A stretch of DNA of 64,000 nt from Dactylosporangium sucinum (GTDB lineage Bacteria; Actinomycetota; Actinomycetes; Mycobacteriales; Micromonosporaceae), in NCBI RefSeq assembly GCF_014647515.1, contig NZ_BMPI01000017.1, positions 62,001 through 126,000 of the forward strand, in the 5' to 3' direction. Positions 63,021-64,000 of this stretch are shown piece after piece. A program made the translations under genes and the position numbers. The first letter of the stretch is position 1. Every line of letters begins with the position of its first letter. The notes beneath the pieces were generated by a model. The model searched no databases. It was not told where the DNA came from and saw only the letters and a list, made by a program, of their open reading frames with translations.

Positions 63021-64000
63021 ATGAGTGCCGACGTACTGGACGTGCGCGAGCAGGCGCGCGCCACCTCGCTGCGGGCCGTGTGGCCCGCGATCCTCGGGCT
63101 GTCGGTCGTCTTCCTGGTGGAGATGCTCGACAACTCCGTGCTGAACGTCGCCCTGCCGACCATCGCCCGCGACCTGAACGCGTCGGCCTCGGACCTGCAG
63201 TGGATCGCCTCCGGGTACTCGCTGCTCTTCGGCGGCCTGATGATCGCGTTCGGCGCCGTCGCCGACCGCTACGGGACGCGCCGGGTGATGCTGATCGGGC
63301 TGAGCCTGTTCGCGCTGGCCAGCCTCGCCGTCCTCGCGGTGCGGACGCCGGGCGGGCTCGTCGCCGTCCGGGCCGCGATCGGCGTCGCCGCCGCCATGAC
63401 CGCGCCCGGGACCATGGCCCTGTGCTTCCGGCTGTTCGACGCCGACAACCTGCTGATGCGCGCGACCGCCCTGATCTCCACGGTCGGCCTCGTCGGCCTG
63501 GCCGTGGGGCCGACCCTGGGCGGCCTGGTCCTCCAGGTCCTGCCCTGGCAGGCGCTCCTGGTGCTCAACGTGCCCGTCGCCGCGCTCGCGGCGATGTGCA
63601 TCCGCTTCGGCATCCCGGCCGACGACCCGGCGCACCGCAACCGCGCACCGCTCGACCTGCCCGGCGCCCTGCTCGGAACGGCGACGATCATCCTGGCCCT
63701 GTGGACGGCCACCCTGGTCGTCGAGGACGGCTGGAGCCGGGCCACGCCGTGGCTGGCCGGCGCCGCCGCCGTCGTCAGCGCCGTCGGCTTCGTCGTGCGC
63801 GAGCGGCGCACGGCCCACCCGATGTTCGACTTCGCCCTGATCAAGCGCCCGCGGGTCGCGGCCAGCCTCGCGTACCAGGCCGCGCTCGGCCTCGGCATGG
63901 CCGCCCTCGCCTACAGCGTCTCGCTCCAGCTGCAGCTCGTCTGGGGCTGGTCGCCGGCCGAGGCCGCGCTCGGCAACCTCCCGCAGGTCATCACCATGAT
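63021..64000 (+). CDS. DHA2-type MFS efflux transporter (cut by window end)
   Basis: The first 326 residues of a 14-helix drug:H+ antiporter (EmrB/QacA). MLDNSVLNVALPTIARDL is motif D1-like in helix 1, SGYSLLFGGLMIAFGAVADRYG precedes motif A (ADRYGTRR), and GPTLGGLVLQ is motif C. ATG 63021 has AAAGGGGGG upstream. It is divergent from its TetR, with the operators between. The 3' end lies beyond 64000. Confidence 0.92.
   Translation, partial: MSADVLDVREQARATSLRAVWPAILGLSVVFLVEMLDNSVLNVALPTIARDLNASASDLQWIASGYSLLFGGLMIAFGAVADRYGTRRVMLIGLSLFALASLAVLAVRTPGGLVAVRAAIGVAAAMTAPGTMALCFRLFDADNLLMRATALISTVGLVGLAVGPTLGGLVLQVLPWQALLVLNVPVAALAAMCIRFGIPADDPAHRNRAPLDLPGALLGTATIILALWTATLVVEDGWSRATPWLAGAAAVVSAVGFVVRERRTAHPMFDFALIKRPRVAASLAYQAALGLGMAALAYSVSLQLQLVWGWSPAEAALGNLPQVITM

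Overview
The window is a gap-poor, very GC-rich chromosomal segment of an actinomycete. Actinobacterial markers present are a WhiB protein, a Crp of the mycobacterial GlxR type, MarP, the type VII secretion proteins EccC, EccD and mycosin, PonA2, two tandem CIRCE operators ahead of groEL, and many leaderless promoters. Gene content and order resemble Micromonosporaceae (Actinoplanes/Dactylosporangium/Micromonospora-like); that family assignment is an inference from general familiarity, not from a search.

Layout. 1-13.4 kb: groEL under HrcA-type control, an M19 dipeptidase, a tandem-GNAT acetyltransferase, a repeat-filled intergenic stretch, a polytopic membrane S8 protease, a phytoene-dehydrogenase-like flavoprotein, an SRPBCC protein, glpD and a GlcD-type FAD oxidase, then DUF4031. 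13.4-17.3 kb: an iron-box-controlled bfd-bfr pair, an HD-domain protein, a decayed GGDEF/ATPase/TPR gene abutting the tail of a lost secreted protease, and a UdgX-type uracil-DNA glycosylase. 17.3-22.4 kb: a membrane Ser/Thr kinase and a zinc-ribbon adenylate cyclase/AAA/TPR signalling protein. 22.4-33.2 kb: a block matching the order around M. tuberculosis Rv3677c-Rv3683 (MBL hydrolase, RidA, DUF4177, two ArsA-type ATPases, WhiB4, PonA2, metallophosphoesterase), then an alpha/beta hydrolase and tRNA-Pro(CGG). 33.4-43.6 kb: a regulator/membrane-protein pair behind a large palindrome, then a seven-gene catabolic operon (TetR, TIGR03084, AtuA, acyl-CoA dehydrogenase, acyl-CoA carboxylase beta and alpha, second acyl-CoA dehydrogenase). 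43.7-50 kb: crp, a CapA-like protein, nth, a thioredoxin lipoprotein, NUDIX and MarP, matching Rv3676-Rv3671c. 50-57.2 kb: mycP, eccC and eccD of a type VII secretion system. 57.5-64 kb: ppa, dacB, a DUF2342 metalloprotease, tilS, and a divergent TetR/MFS efflux pair cut by the window end.

Themes. At least seventeen genes start with ATG/GTG six or seven bases after a TANNNT -10 box, so leaderless initiation is common and decides many starts. Intergenic spaces are rich in short tandem repeats (14, 16, 18, 25 and about 89 bp) and carry three copies of a 57-58 bp palindromic element with CCATGATC ends. Genes for envelope work (PonA2, DacB, CapA-like, MarP, mycosin, kinase) and for acyl-CoA metabolism dominate. 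No complete, clearly novel multi-gene defence or biosynthetic system is visible. The most unusual items are the palindromic repeat family, the membrane-embedded S8 protease, the two-gene remnant junction at 16.48 kb, and the AtuA/carboxylase operon.
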